From Salvia splendens (Eukaryota > Streptophyta > Magnoliopsida > Lamiales > Lamiaceae), in the NCBI RefSeq assembly GCF_004379255.2, contig NC_056035.1, positions 28,210,502-28,274,501 of the forward strand: a stretch of DNA of 64,000 nt, written 5' to 3'. The notes beneath the pieces were generated by a model. It was not told the origin of the DNA. It worked only from the letters and a program-made list of their open reading frames with translations, and ran no database searches. The translations under genes were made by a program, and so were the position numbers. This document shows, piece by piece, positions 22,831 through 33,177 of the stretch. Each line of letters begins with the position of its first letter. Position 1 is the first letter of the stretch.

Positions 22831-24068
22831 TTAAATCAACTTGTAGGGGAAGTGTGTCTGTGGGTAGAAGGTTTTTTGCAGTATCCCCCTTTTTTCTAAT
22901 TCACCATCTGAGAAGTCCTTAATTGCTCCTTCTATCTCTTCATCAGTCAACCCTTGGCTGCTGATCAGATCGCACCATGCAGCTGCTTCTACATCAGCCT
23001 GTCCATACACATCCAACGTTTGGAGTTTTTCCTGCAATAATTCGGTCTCAAGAAAATCTTGGACTAGGGGGTCAATTACATCAACATAGCATAGATTTTC
23101 AGAATCGATATGCTTCTTCATGGCCTCATTGATATCAAAAGTGAATTTCTCTCCATGAAAATCAATGCAAATTGTCCCCTCAGCCATGTCCACGATTGTC
23201 TTAGCTGTTCTAAAAAACGGTCTCCCTAACAATATACCGCTAGACTCCCTAGCTTCAAACTCACTCATCTTGATCACATAAAAGTCAGCAGGGTAAGTAA
23301 AATCATGCACTCTTACCAATACATTTTCCAACACGCTCTCATGATTTACGCTTGACCTATCAGCCAGTTGGATTAACACCCTAGTGTTTGACAACTTTAC
23401 TCCCTTCAACCAATTATAGATTGCTAATGGCATAACATTTATAGATGTTCCCAGATCACACATCGCATGCTCAATTTTTACATCTCCGATAGTTATAGGT
23501 AAAGTGAACATACTTGGGTCGGCTCTTTTGGGCGGTAGCTTCTCCTGCACAATTACTGACGCTATCCCTTCCACCATGATTTTTCCATCTTCCTAGGCCT
23601 TCCCGGCTATGAAATCCTTGATGAATTTCCCAAGCAGGGGTAGCTTCATGGCTTGGAGGAATGGTATGGTGACATCCAGCTTCCCAAAAATGGACATGTA
23701 GTCCACTGGGTTCTCCTTCTTTCTCCTTCTCACGAAACGGTAAGGAAATGGTTTTTTCCCTTTCGCCTCTTCTACCGGTTCTTCAACAGCCTTCATGGAG
23801 TCTTTCTTGGGCATATTCTGGGCCGGAGTCTCTGTCGTGGGTTCCGTTTCTTTAGGAGGGTCTTCCATGGGCCGTACGCCTTTGGTTTGATCTTTTTCCA
23901 ATGGTGCTTCATCCAAGAAAAATGGAGCATGCATCTGAGGCAGCGGTCTGTTGAGCTCTCCACCGAGACGATGTCACTCAGTACCTTCGTTTCACTGGGC
24001 TCTCCACTGGGTTTCTTCGGTTGGGGTCCATTATAGGCAGTTCCGGACTGCAATGTGACCTTACTCAC
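22831..24068 (-). pseudogene. Aspartic protease and gag-pro spacer of element A
   Basis: The frame 22831-23577 holds MFTLPITIGDVKIEHAMCDL, whose active-site motif is DLGTSIN (Ala to Thr compared with elements B and C). It continues with SSGILLGRPFFRTAKTIVD and DFHGEKFTFDINEAMKK. The spacer 23593-23934 (PFPYRFVRRRKKENPVDYMS) is joined after a stop near 23590. Stops and shifts make the polyprotein non-contiguous. Confidence 0.82.
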
Positions 24069-25668
24069 GTTTGCCTTTTCAATTACATGGACTGTAGACG
24101 GGAGTTTCCCTTAATTCCCCTTCAATTTACCCACCGAATTCGCCAGCTGGGCTAATTGTCTATTCATCATATCCACGTTCACCTTATGCTCCTTCTGGGC
24201 ATTCTGTATCCCCTACACTAGTTCATTATTAGACTGCAATTCACCCTTGATACTCTGCTGCGAAGCGAGCATTTCTCCCATCATGTCCTCCATAGATCTC
24301 CTTGACCTGTTAGGATATTGGAACTGATTTGGTCCTTGGTGCTGGTTATACTGGGGGTTTTGATTGTGCTGGTAATTCTGGAAGTTTTGCTGGTTCTGGT
24401 TAGGTGGGTATTGGTTATACTGGGCATGAGGGTTGTATTGGTCTTGGTGATATTGATTCTGGCTCTGGTTCTAGAGCTAGTTCTGGTTCTGTTGGTGTTG
24501 GGGACCTTGATTATGCTGATTCTGGTAATTTTGGTAGTTCCTCTGGTGTGGTGGCACATAAAAGGGTTTGAGTTTTGGTTCCATGGGTTTTGGTTGTGGG
24601 GTTGTTGGTTCCTCCCTGACCAGTTGAATTGGTGGTCGGGGTTTGCTGGGCCACGGTTGGGATTTTAGTTCGGGTGGGGGTTGTATTGGTTCTGACCTTG
24701 ACCTTGGTTTTGATTTTGGTTCCCATCTCCCCATCAAAAATTTGGATGGTCCCTCCATGGTGTTTCCCGATGTCTCCCCGGAATCCAATTCCCACTAGAA
24801 TTATAGTATCCTGCAGCATTGACTTGCTCCATATTGACCAAGTCATTCGGCTGGTCGTAGGTTTCCCCTTGATTTCCCTGCTCTGCACCCTTGTAGCTCC
24901 CAGTTGGGGAAGGCGGTGGCGTGTTCTTCTCGATCGCGCTCAGGAGCGTCTTTTTCAGCTCTTCCATCTTCAAGTCCATCTTTTGCTCTATCTTCTGCTC
25001 CTGGTCAGTGGACGAAGCACTCGCAATAATTTTTCTGCTGTATCCATCCCTCGAATTGTCGTATTCCTTCTTCGCGCTCAAAAGCTTCCCTAGGACCTTT
25101 TTTGCTTCACTGGCCCTTAGTTGCGTGAAGCTTCCTCCTGACGATGAGTTTGCCAGATCCTTTGTTGCCTTATTCATCCCCTCATAAAAGGTGTGATGTA
25201 TCTCTATTTCTGCCATATGATAGTTTGGACACGCATCCAAAAGGCTCAAATATTTGGCCCAATAATCACTCAGGGGTTCATCGTACTCTTGCTTCACACC
25301 AGTTATCTCTCTCTTCAGCGCACTCGTCTTCGAAGACGGGAAAAATTCGCCTAGGAAGGCTGACTTGAAATCGGCCTAACTCTCAATGGAGTTGGGTGGC
25401 AGGAACATGAACCATGTGTTGGCCTCCCCCTTTAGGACGAATGACAAGGCTTCAATCTGTAGTCATCCTCGGTCGCCCCTGTTGGCCTTCTCTGTACCTT
25501 ACAAATCTTACATAACTGATGAAGGAACTCGAAGGGCCCTTCATAGCTCTTCCCACAGTACGTGGGTAGAATTGCGATAACATGAGGCTTCACATCACAG
25601 GCTGTCTGTCCCGGGGTGACAACTACGGCTTGCGGCGGTTCTCCGTCGGCATGAGCATTCAGCGATCC
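24069..25668 (-). pseudogene. Gag of element A (main part)
   Basis: The frame 24734-25297 has the gag core (MKQEYDEPLSDYWAKYLSLL, YEGMNKATKDLANSSSGG, then PWRDHPNF). Further upstream, GSLNAHADGEPPQAVVV reaches the insertion boundary at 25668. Downstream is a low-complexity Asn/Gln/Tyr linker (NQNQYQ-type repeats at 24310-24490) and YVPPHQRNYQN. Frameshifts near 25380, 25445 and 24720 break it. Compared with element B the linker is expanded and very G/T-biased on the + strand. Confidence 0.8.
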
Positions 25669-26494
25669 TGATGTGAATCCGGGTATTCACAATCATAGGA
25701 TACAACGACACTGAGGGCCATGGGTTGATTGGGGTCCGAGAAGAAGGTGGAGACATGGCAAGGAGCCAATCCGGATTTGGAGGTCTGATTCAAACCAGAA
25801 TTTTCATTTGAAGATAAAGTCCAAATCCTCTCCTAAGAATACCATTGTCTTCATCATCAAAATAGCTTCGCGTGAGTATCTTGCACTCCTCAATCGGATC
25901 CCGGATGAGGAAGCTATGGTCGTTTTAAGAAAGCCGCGCAATGTAGAACGAAACACGCGGGCGGGCGATTTTGCAAGGGGAAAACGCCCGACCGGGCGTT
26001 TTGACAGTTTTTGGTCGCAAACTCCAGAGAATTCGCCCGACCGGGCTTTTTGCAGGACTTGCGTTTTTGGACTCTTTTTGTGTCTTTTATTTAGCACTTT
26101 TTTTCTCTTGTATAAATACTCATGTCTAGGGTTTTTGTGAGCAGACTTTGAACATTATTGAAGAAGAAAGATTCCATTGTGAGCACCCATCTTCATCATT
26201 GAAGATTTATCCAAAATCCCTTGTGGTTGCATTTAATCTATTGTCGGGCTTAGATTATTTGTTAAGGTATGCTTGCTAGTTTTTGTGTTGCTAGTTGGTG
26301 GAGCCATTAGGTTTTTGTTTGTGAAAGTAGCCATTGGGTTTTCTTTCTTGAACTTGAATCTAAATCATAACACTTATCATCTGCTTCTTCTTTTCCATCT
26401 TTTTATTATCATATTTCTTATTTGTGTTATTGGATATTATTTCAAAAACAAATTCGGGCAACATATGTTTCTTGAATCCTTAGGATTCACATTA
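25669..26494 (+). mobile_element. Solo LTR of a different retrotransposon (Copia-like), TSD GATCC
   Basis: The 826-bp insert begins TGATGTGAATCC and ends GGATTCACATTA, inverted termini that are perfect except for a terminal C-to-T. GATCC flanks it at 25664-25668 and 26495-26499. Removing it rejoins gag codons D-P-E-I-G-S-L-N-A of element A. A TATAAATA box is at 26111-26118 and two CGCCCGACCGGGC palindromes lie upstream. No internal domain remains. The family is a guess from LTR size and termini; a non-autonomous LTR element is also possible. Confidence 0.8.
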
Positions 26495-26721
26495 GATCCA
26501 ATCTCTGGGTCATCGTCTACTTGGGCAGCCATCCTCCTTGGGTTACCTTCCAATTGTAGCACCGGTTCTGGTATTCCTCCTTCTATGGTGTCTTGCTCTT
26601 CGTCACTACTCGTGCCTAGGTCAGACAGGGTTGTCGATAGGCCAGAACGAGTGGTCACGAGTATAGTCCCTCGTTGGAGTTTCTTCGGCTTCCAATGGTC
26701 AGGAGCCGAACTGCTTCTCAT
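26495..26721 (-). pseudogene. Gag N-terminus of element A
   Basis: The frame starts at ATG 26721 with MRSSSAPDHWKPKKLQRGT and ends at the solo LTR in ...AAQVDDDPEIG, whose next residues S-L-N-A lie beyond it at 25668. It corresponds to the first part of gag in element B (MSSSSQFGYWG ... DPDPEIGSL). Confidence 0.8.
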
Positions 26722-26804
26722 AAACTGAAATAAAAAGACAAGAGAAAATTTATGTACAATATATACGCCAAAATATCACGCACAATAGCAGTTAATAACG
26801 CCAT

Positions 26805-26825
26805 CCATCCCCGGCAACGACGCCA
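26805..26825 (-). other. Primer binding site of element A (tRNA-Asp type)
   Basis: On the - strand TGGCGTCGTTGCCGGGG follows the LTR end by two bases. It differs from the tRNA-Asp complement at one position (C to T), a typical decay change. Confidence 0.85.
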
Positions 26826-26827
26826 TT

Positions 26828-28306
26828 TGAAGGTGCAGGTTCTCGGTGTCGTGTTAAGCAAGGGTGTATCCACCTGATCAGGATAGAAATCCCAGCCAAA
26901 CTGAACCTGGTATCAATATTATTCCTCAACCCACTTCTACTGGTTAGTATAGTGGAGGTAAGGGTCGAATCACACAAAGATGGACGCGCTTGGGTAATTG
27001 TGGTGATAATCTGGAGGGGTTTGGTTAGCTACCACGCTTGGGTTGAGATTCTACCTAGACAGGAATTAAAGGTGGTACTCTACTGACTGGGTGGTGTGAA
27101 AGTGATTGACATGTAGCTGTGTACGTGAGAGTGGGGAACACAGTGTTTTAGGGATATGTGGAAAGTAGATAGTTACTATAAAAGGCTAAATGGAATATTA
27201 GAGAATAGGTGGTGGTTGTCAAGTCTGTAGGGTACCAGCAAGAAAAGTAAAGGACAAAAGCAAAAAGTAACTAAAAAGTAAAAGTGGTCCCAAACTTGGA
27301 TGTGGATGTTGTCTTCTTCAACAAGTATGCACAAAATCAAACAAACTCAGATTCTAAGGATGACACTTACAAATTAACAACTTCACAATTCAGATCCACA
27401 AATTAACACTCTAAAATTCGAAGATTAATCGAGTGAAATCTAGAATTACACTTATTGGGCGACATGCAAGGTGACAGAATTCACGTAAACTCGGATTTCG
27501 CACTTCATCACTTCTGAAACTAAATCTAAACAACAAACTTAACTAACAATCTCAGATCGAGCAACTCCAAATGAAATCATGCTTTCAACACTTAGAAATT
27601 ACCGCGACAACTAGATCTAAGCTACCTAGGCAGAATGAAACAAATTCAAACCGAAAGAGATACATAAAAACAACTTCATTGCATAAAACGTTTGGATCCC
27701 AACAAAATACTTCAAAAGATAACAAGTACTGAATATGCAACAGATCCAACAAAAGGAAAACAAGTAAAGATTAACTAGGAAAGCGAATAAAGATTGTTTT
27801 GCCACTACGGGTGATGAAACTGCTACAACTACGAAATGAACTGGTTGGAACGATGGAAGGCGATTCTCTGGTGGACTTATGGAACTTCATGTGACCATGG
27901 CTGTGGTGAGAGAAGAGAAGATTATGGACGATGCTGAAAGAATTTTTCTACCGAGAGAGAGGACTCTAACTAAGTATGAATGTCGATGATTATTCTCTCT
28001 CCAAGTGGCTTCCTTTTATAGGGAGGCCTACCCTTGCTTTTAGGGTAGACTCTCTTCGTGAAATGACTCTTTTGCCCTTGTTTGTGGTTGATCCTTCCCA
28101 GCAATCCTTCTTCTCTATCTCGAGCCTTTTTGGAATGCATCCTGGTCAGTATTGCACCTTTCTGGCGCTCTTTTCACCTGAGATATCCGAACCCTTTCGT
28201 ACTGACTGGTACTCTTTTCCTGCACACTTTAGCAACTATTTTGCAAATATAATCCAATTAAGCACGTTATACTGACCAGTAACCAAGCCTAGAATGTGAC
28301 TTATCA
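26828..28306 (-). repeat. 5' LTR of element A
   Basis: It is collinear with the 3' LTR at 5461-6955. The - strand starts TGATAAGTCACATTC at 28306. A CTATAAAAGG promoter box lies near 28012-28022 on the - strand. The flank GTAAT at 28307-28311 is the target duplication. Confidence 0.93.
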
Positions 28307-29931
28307 GTAATCGTATTCATCGAACATGCAGCGTTAAAGTATTTACTGGCAAAGAAGGAGTCCAAGCCACGGTTGATCCGATAGGTGTTGTTACTCCAGG
28401 AGTTCAATTGGGAAGTTAAGGACAAGAAAGGTACCGAGAACAAGGTAGTTGATCATCTCAGCAGAATTTTCCAAGGGGATACTGAAGAGGCTATACCAGA
28501 TGCGCTCCTAGAAGAACATTTGTACTTTACAGAGGAACCTTCGAGCCTTATTCGTTGGGATAAGGTGATGGCCGCAACTGGAGCTGGAGTTTCTGACAAA
28601 TGGAAGTTCCCGCTGAATGTGGAACCATGGTTCGCTGACTTAGCGAACTACTTAGTCACGGGGGAACTGCCCAGTGCTCCAGAGATTTCTCGGGCCCAGA
28701 GGATGAAAATCAGAAGTGAGGCCAAGTACTATTTCTGGGATGATCCGTATCTATAGAGGATGGGATCCGACCAAGTAATCAGGAGATGCATTCCAGAATG
28801 TGAGCAAAGGGACTTACTGGATCACTGTCATGCATTAGCATGCGGTGGGCATTTTGGTCCAAGGAAGACTGCTCGGAAGATTTTGGATAGCGGATTCTAT
28901 TGGCCGACATTGAACAAGGAGTCTTATGAGTACTGCCAGAGTTGTACCCGATGTCAGCAGACCGGGGGAATTTCCACTAGAGACGAGATGCCTTAGAATC
29001 CAGTGATCGTTTGTGAGGTGTTCGATGTCTGGGGAATGGACTTCATGGGTCCATTCCCATCCTCCTATGGTAACTCTTACATTTTGGTGGCAATTGATTA
29101 CGTGTCAAAATGGATAGAAGCCAAGGCGACTGCCACATGTGAGGCTGAGGAGGTCACGAGGTTCCTCAAGACAATATTTTCAATAGATATGGGGTGCCAA
29201 GGGTGGTCATTTCTGACCAAGGAACGCATTTCCGCAATCGGAAAATGGAAGCGCTTATGAAGAAATATGGAGTACATCACAGACTCTCCACTCCGTATCA
29301 TCCATAGAGCAATGGTCAAGCAGAAATTTCCAACAGAGATATCAAAGGGATTTTGGAAAAGACCGTAAACCCGTCCCGAAAGGATTGGAGCAGAAGGCTA
29401 GATGATGCGCTTTGGGCCTATCGTACTGCGTTCAAGACCCCCATTGGTATGTTGCCATATAGACTTGTGTTTGGCAAGATGTGCCACCTTCCGGTTGGGA
29501 TAGAGCACAAGGCTTATTGGGCAGTCAGAGAAATGAATATGAAGCCCCAGGTCTGTAAAGAGGAAAGGAAGCTACAACTGCAGGAGCTGGAGGAGCTGAG
29601 ACTCGAATCTTATGATGCTGCAATGTGGTACAAGGAAAAAACCAAGTTGTGGCACGATAAAAATCTCCGGACGAAGGAACTGCAGGTTGGGCAGAAAGTA
29701 CTCCTTTTCCAGTCTCGGCTGAAGCTGATGCCCGGGAATCTGAAGTCTAAGTGGACAGGGCCTTACACAATTGTGAGCCTCAGAGCAAACAGAGCCGTGG
29801 AAATTCAGGGATGTACTCCTAACTCTATTCCTTTTCTTGTCAATGGTCATAGAGTCAAGAGGTTTAGGGATAGTTCGGAGCTGTGTGTGGTGGGAGAGGT
29901 TCCACTGCGCACGCTCCCCACTATCGCCTAG
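28307..29931 (+). pseudogene. RNase H end and integrase of element C
   Basis: The frame resumes from 5460 with VIVFIEHAALKYLLAKKESK, then WEVKDKKGTENKVVDHLSRI, the zinc-binding region ([23 protein letters not shown]) and the catalytic core. The core shows [17 protein letters not shown] and [10 protein letters not shown], all three acidic residues. The C-terminal domain ends [18 protein letters not shown] at 29931. Stops lie at 28382, 28755 (TAG for Trp), 28994 and 29305 (TAG for Gln), with frame shifts near 29170 and 29260. Confidence 0.88.
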
Positions 29932-30597
29932 TTGGTTGAAAGGTTAAGTATTCTTCGGGAATTCTTGGGTCAAAGAAATGACATGAAGTTTGAAAATTTT
30001 ATTAGCAAAACCATATTCCCAAGAATACTTAAACAAGTCTTTTTATAATATTGTGAATATTTCCTTTTATGTTCTCTTAAGAAAACCCAAACAGAGAAAA
30101 AATCTTTTAACCCAAAAATATTTTCGGAATATCGAAAAACCGTGAAGGTCAGTTGAACTTTTAAATGTTTTCTAACCTATTTCCTTGACCTGGGAGTTCG
30201 GTATTTCATTCTTTTGTTTAATGTGTTTTTAAGTTGTGCAGTTAAAGGATGTGCAGGAACGCGGCTGTGAATTCAAGGGGGGAACAAATTTCAGGAAATT
30301 TGGGGAAAATTCAAAATTTGAAATTCAAAATTCAAAACGAAGAAGATATTTATTATTTTTAAATCCTTTTGCAGAGGATGTACGGTTGTTCACATCATAT
30401 GCGACCGTTCATCTGCCTTCTTTTGTTTTATTTGAATTCCTTTATTATTTCCTCCTACTACTCATTAAAACTTTCCCCTCAAGCTTGTCTCTCTCACAAA
30501 CACTTTTCCTATTTTCGAAACCCTAATCTCAAAGTTCCTAATTTTCTATGTGTAAGCTTCCGGAGGTGCCATCACCAGTCGCCAAGATCAGATACCA
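29932..30597 (+). other. Spacer between integrase and post-pol ORF, element C
   Basis: AT-rich, with short AATTCAAAATT runs near 30306-30335 and no ORF of note. It is the counterpart of 19791-20417 in element A. Confidence 0.5.
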
Positions 30598-32781
30598 TGG
30601 ATACCAGGAGTGGACAAAGCACCAAGAAAGAGAAAACTGCAGGAGGAAGAGCAGCGGTGAAACCACCGGTTAAACCTGTTGCTGAGCAACAGTCCACATC
30701 TCAACCCACACTCACTGATCCTCCAACTGCACCCACCAAGAGAAGGCTGGATATGCCTTTAGACCCACCCGTCACATCTGGCACACTTGCAGCTGAAGCC
30801 GATCAAGAATAGATCGTGAAGGAGTTCTTGCAGAAATTCGGCCGAGGAGCGCAGGCCAGTGCAATATATGCCCGTCTGGCAGAGGTTTGCAGAACGGGAG
30901 AGGCAACCGCTACATCAACTCAGGAAACAACCTTACAACCGCCCACATGCGACGCGTCTGATCCCCATACCGAGTTTACAGAAGAAGATCTAGTGACCGC
31001 TCAACCGCAGATGGCCATAACGCTAGTTAAAGAGTTTCTTTCTTCCGTGACATTTGTCGACGAGGCAGACAGCCAGGAGGAGGATAGGGACCAAGATATC
31101 CACGGTAAAAAGAGCCCAGATGTTGCCGACGAACCAGAGCAAGAAATGGTGGAGAGTGACAAGGGTAATGAGACTGAGGCGGAGAGTGGGGGAAATGAAG
31201 AAGCCGAGGAAGAGTGTGAAGAGGAAGTAGAGGGACAGGCAGAAGTCGTGGAAGAAGGTGAAGAGGATGAGGAAGGAAGTGAAGAGAAGGTTGAGGAACC
31301 GAAGAGTGATGATAATCCGGTAGGGAAGAAAGAAACACAGAGGCAGGGACAGGTGGAGGAAGTTATGGTGGCCACGAAGCCGCGAAAGTTGAGATCTGAT
31401 CCCAAGGCGAGCGAACATACAACCAAACCAATAAAGGTGCCTTTCCCTCATGAGGCTGAAGAGGATGCGAGGGAGGAAGATAGAGACTCAGAGGAGGGCA
31501 GTGCTGAGGAGCCCATTTATTCACCGGAAGAGGTGGTAGTCACGAAGAAACTTCTAGGAGAGATGGCCTATTTCAGTGATCCTAAGAAGGCCAGGACGTA
31601 CGCTGAACGTGGAACGAAGGGGAAGCAAGCCAAGTCAGGGAAGAGCTATCACCCTGAATCCTTTCAAGAGATCGAGTCAAAGGAAGAATTCCTCTCCTAC
31701 ATCAATGCAATCGGGTTTGAATGGCTGCTGAGCCATAGCACTGTGGAGGTGCCAGTGACCCTTGCTAAAGAGTTCCTCACATCATTCAACTTCAAGTCTA
31801 CCACGGACGCAGCAGGCATGGGAGCCCATCACTCACAAGCGTTGGGGGCGTTTCAAGACCAGCATATCAAGGGGAGCCCACATCACCAACCACCTCCTCC
31901 GCTTTGCCCAGATATTCATCGGCTATAATCTGATGGGGCAGGTCAGCTCCACCTTGACAACACCTGAACTATACTTTACTCGGTGTATGTTGAAAGGTGT
32001 GAAGGTCCACCTCGGCTACTGGTTAGACCAAGCGTGCCATCTGATGACTACCCACACATCACGCCATCTCTATACTTGCCATCTTCTCGGAGCCTATCTA
32101 CAGCGTAATATCACGATGACGATCACAAAGTCGGTGCCATCTCTGGAAATGTGCGATCCCCAGAGCAATTCAATTTGGATTTCTTTTTTCAACAAGGGGC
32201 TATTGTACACAAAAGACGGCGAAGTCTATTTCTATGAGGTTGGACAGACTGAAGCGGCAGGTAAAGCAGAAGGAAGCTCAATGCCGGAGGCAGCCACACT
32301 AGAATGGAAGAAGGAGTTGAAGGGAGTCCGGGCCGACATTCGGGATATCAAGACTGAGATATCCTCGTTGACCTCCACTGTCCTGGGGATGAAGGAGCCG
32401 CTAGGGGTGCATACCGCTAAAATGACCGAAGCTCTGACCTTGATAATGAATATGGTCAACTTCGTGGATCAGAGAACAGCTCGACCCCCACAAAGCCTTT
32501 CCTTAGGAACTACTCCCCAGAAATCCACCCCGACTACTACAGTGACTATACCAGTAAAGAAGAGGAAGGCGTCTACCCCATCCACCACCAACGAATCGGT
32601 CGACACATCAACCAAGCGTCAGAAATGAGGAGAAGAAACCACCACCACCACCACTGTTCTAGCGAGAAAGGAGATCTCGAGGCCTAGCCAGCCCAAGGCC
32701 AGGAAGGATGCAGCTACACCACCACTACCCAGAGGAACACCCTAGAAGCCTGGTCCCCGCAGGGGCCAGGGACAGAATTGA
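30598..32781 (+). pseudogene. Post-pol ORF of element C
   Basis: The start MDTRSGQSTKKEKTAGG at 30598 is clear. Order: a basic/Pro-Thr N-terminus and TAG at 30810, then IVKEFLQKFGRG and a very acidic Glu-rich tract (about 31080-31330). Next come EEPIYSPEEVVVTKKLLGEM and SYINAIGFEWLLSHSTVEVP, followed by TLAKEFLTSFNFKSTTD and a frameshift near 31810. Then LTTPELYFTRCMLKGVKVHL, FFNKGLLYTKDGEVYFYEV, a coiled coil (ELKGVRADIRDIKTEISSL) and a basic tail (VKKRKAS, TKRQK). TGA at 32626 and TAG at 32743 fall before the final stop at 32781. This is the Athila non-pol ORF, sometimes called envelope-like. I see no signal peptide or membrane segment here; the basic tail suggests a nuclear or nucleic-acid-linked role (inference). 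Confidence 0.75.
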
Positions 32782-32885
32782 TCAGACCCTCCCCTCCCCC
32801 CAGAGTAACCAAGTAATTTTAGTTTCTGTTTTTAGCTTTTAGTTTTTTTTAGTGTGCATGCTAGGATGTACATTTTTTTTATGCT

Positions 32886-33084
32886 CTCTTCCACTTAGGC
32901 CATGGCTTGGCCTAAGTGTGAGAAGTTTATATGCCTAGTATGTTTTATTTTTCTGTGTTTTCTTGTGTATCTGCTCACACTTAGACCATTGCTTGGCCTA
33001 AGTGTGAGAAGATTGTTTTGTACATGTTTTGTTGTGTTTTTGCCTTCTTACACTTAGCCCACTGCTTGGTCTAAGTGTGAGAAG
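32886..33084 (+). repeat. Palindrome array in the 3' region of element C
   Basis: Three units lie at about 32886-32925, 32971-33011 and 33043-33084. Arms are (CTCA)CACTTAGNCCA and TGGNCTAAGTGTGAG with loops TGGCT, TTGCT and CTGCT. In the first unit the inner 11 bp pair perfectly. Confidence 0.8.
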
Positions 33085-33134
33085 TTTGTGCTTTGTTGTT
33101 TTTCTGTTTGTGTCACCACTAACTGCCCTGCTTT

Positions 33135-33177
33135 CCACTTCATAAGGATTGCTTGGGGACAAGCATAAATGAAGTGG
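33135..33177 (+). other. Stem with inner tetraloop hairpin, element C 3' region
   Basis: CCACTTCAT (33135-33143) pairs with ATGAAGTGG (33169-33177). The inner TGCTTG-GGGA-CAAGCA (33150-33165) is a perfect 6-bp stem with a purine tetraloop. A purine-rich tract follows at once. Confidence 0.65.

Larger units (their letters stand above)
5461..28306 (-). mobile_element. Element A: Athila-like LTR retrotransposon inserted in element C, TSD GTAAT
   Basis: Two LTRs in the same orientation bound the element: 5461-6955 is the 3' LTR and 26828-28306 the 5' LTR. GTAAT lies immediately outside at 5456-5460 and 28307-28311. On the - strand the order is LTR, PBS, gag, protease, RT, RNase H, integrase, post-pol ORF, structured 3' region, LTR. 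Two later insertions lie inside it: a solo LTR in gag (25669-26494) and element B in the post-pol ORF (10897-19087). The RT palm is deleted, so the copy is non-autonomous. Without the inserts it would be about 13.8 kb. Confidence 0.95.

Noticed and set aside
31001..31451. Three long overlapping - strand ORFs
   Set aside because: They are shadows of the Glu-rich (GAG/GAA-rich) tract of the element C post-pol ORF; repetitive codons leave the other strand open.
30598..32781. Post-pol ORF as a true envelope glycoprotein
   Set aside because: No signal peptide, Cys pattern or membrane segment is visible; the protein is acidic with a coiled coil and a basic tail, so an entry role is not supported by the sequence.
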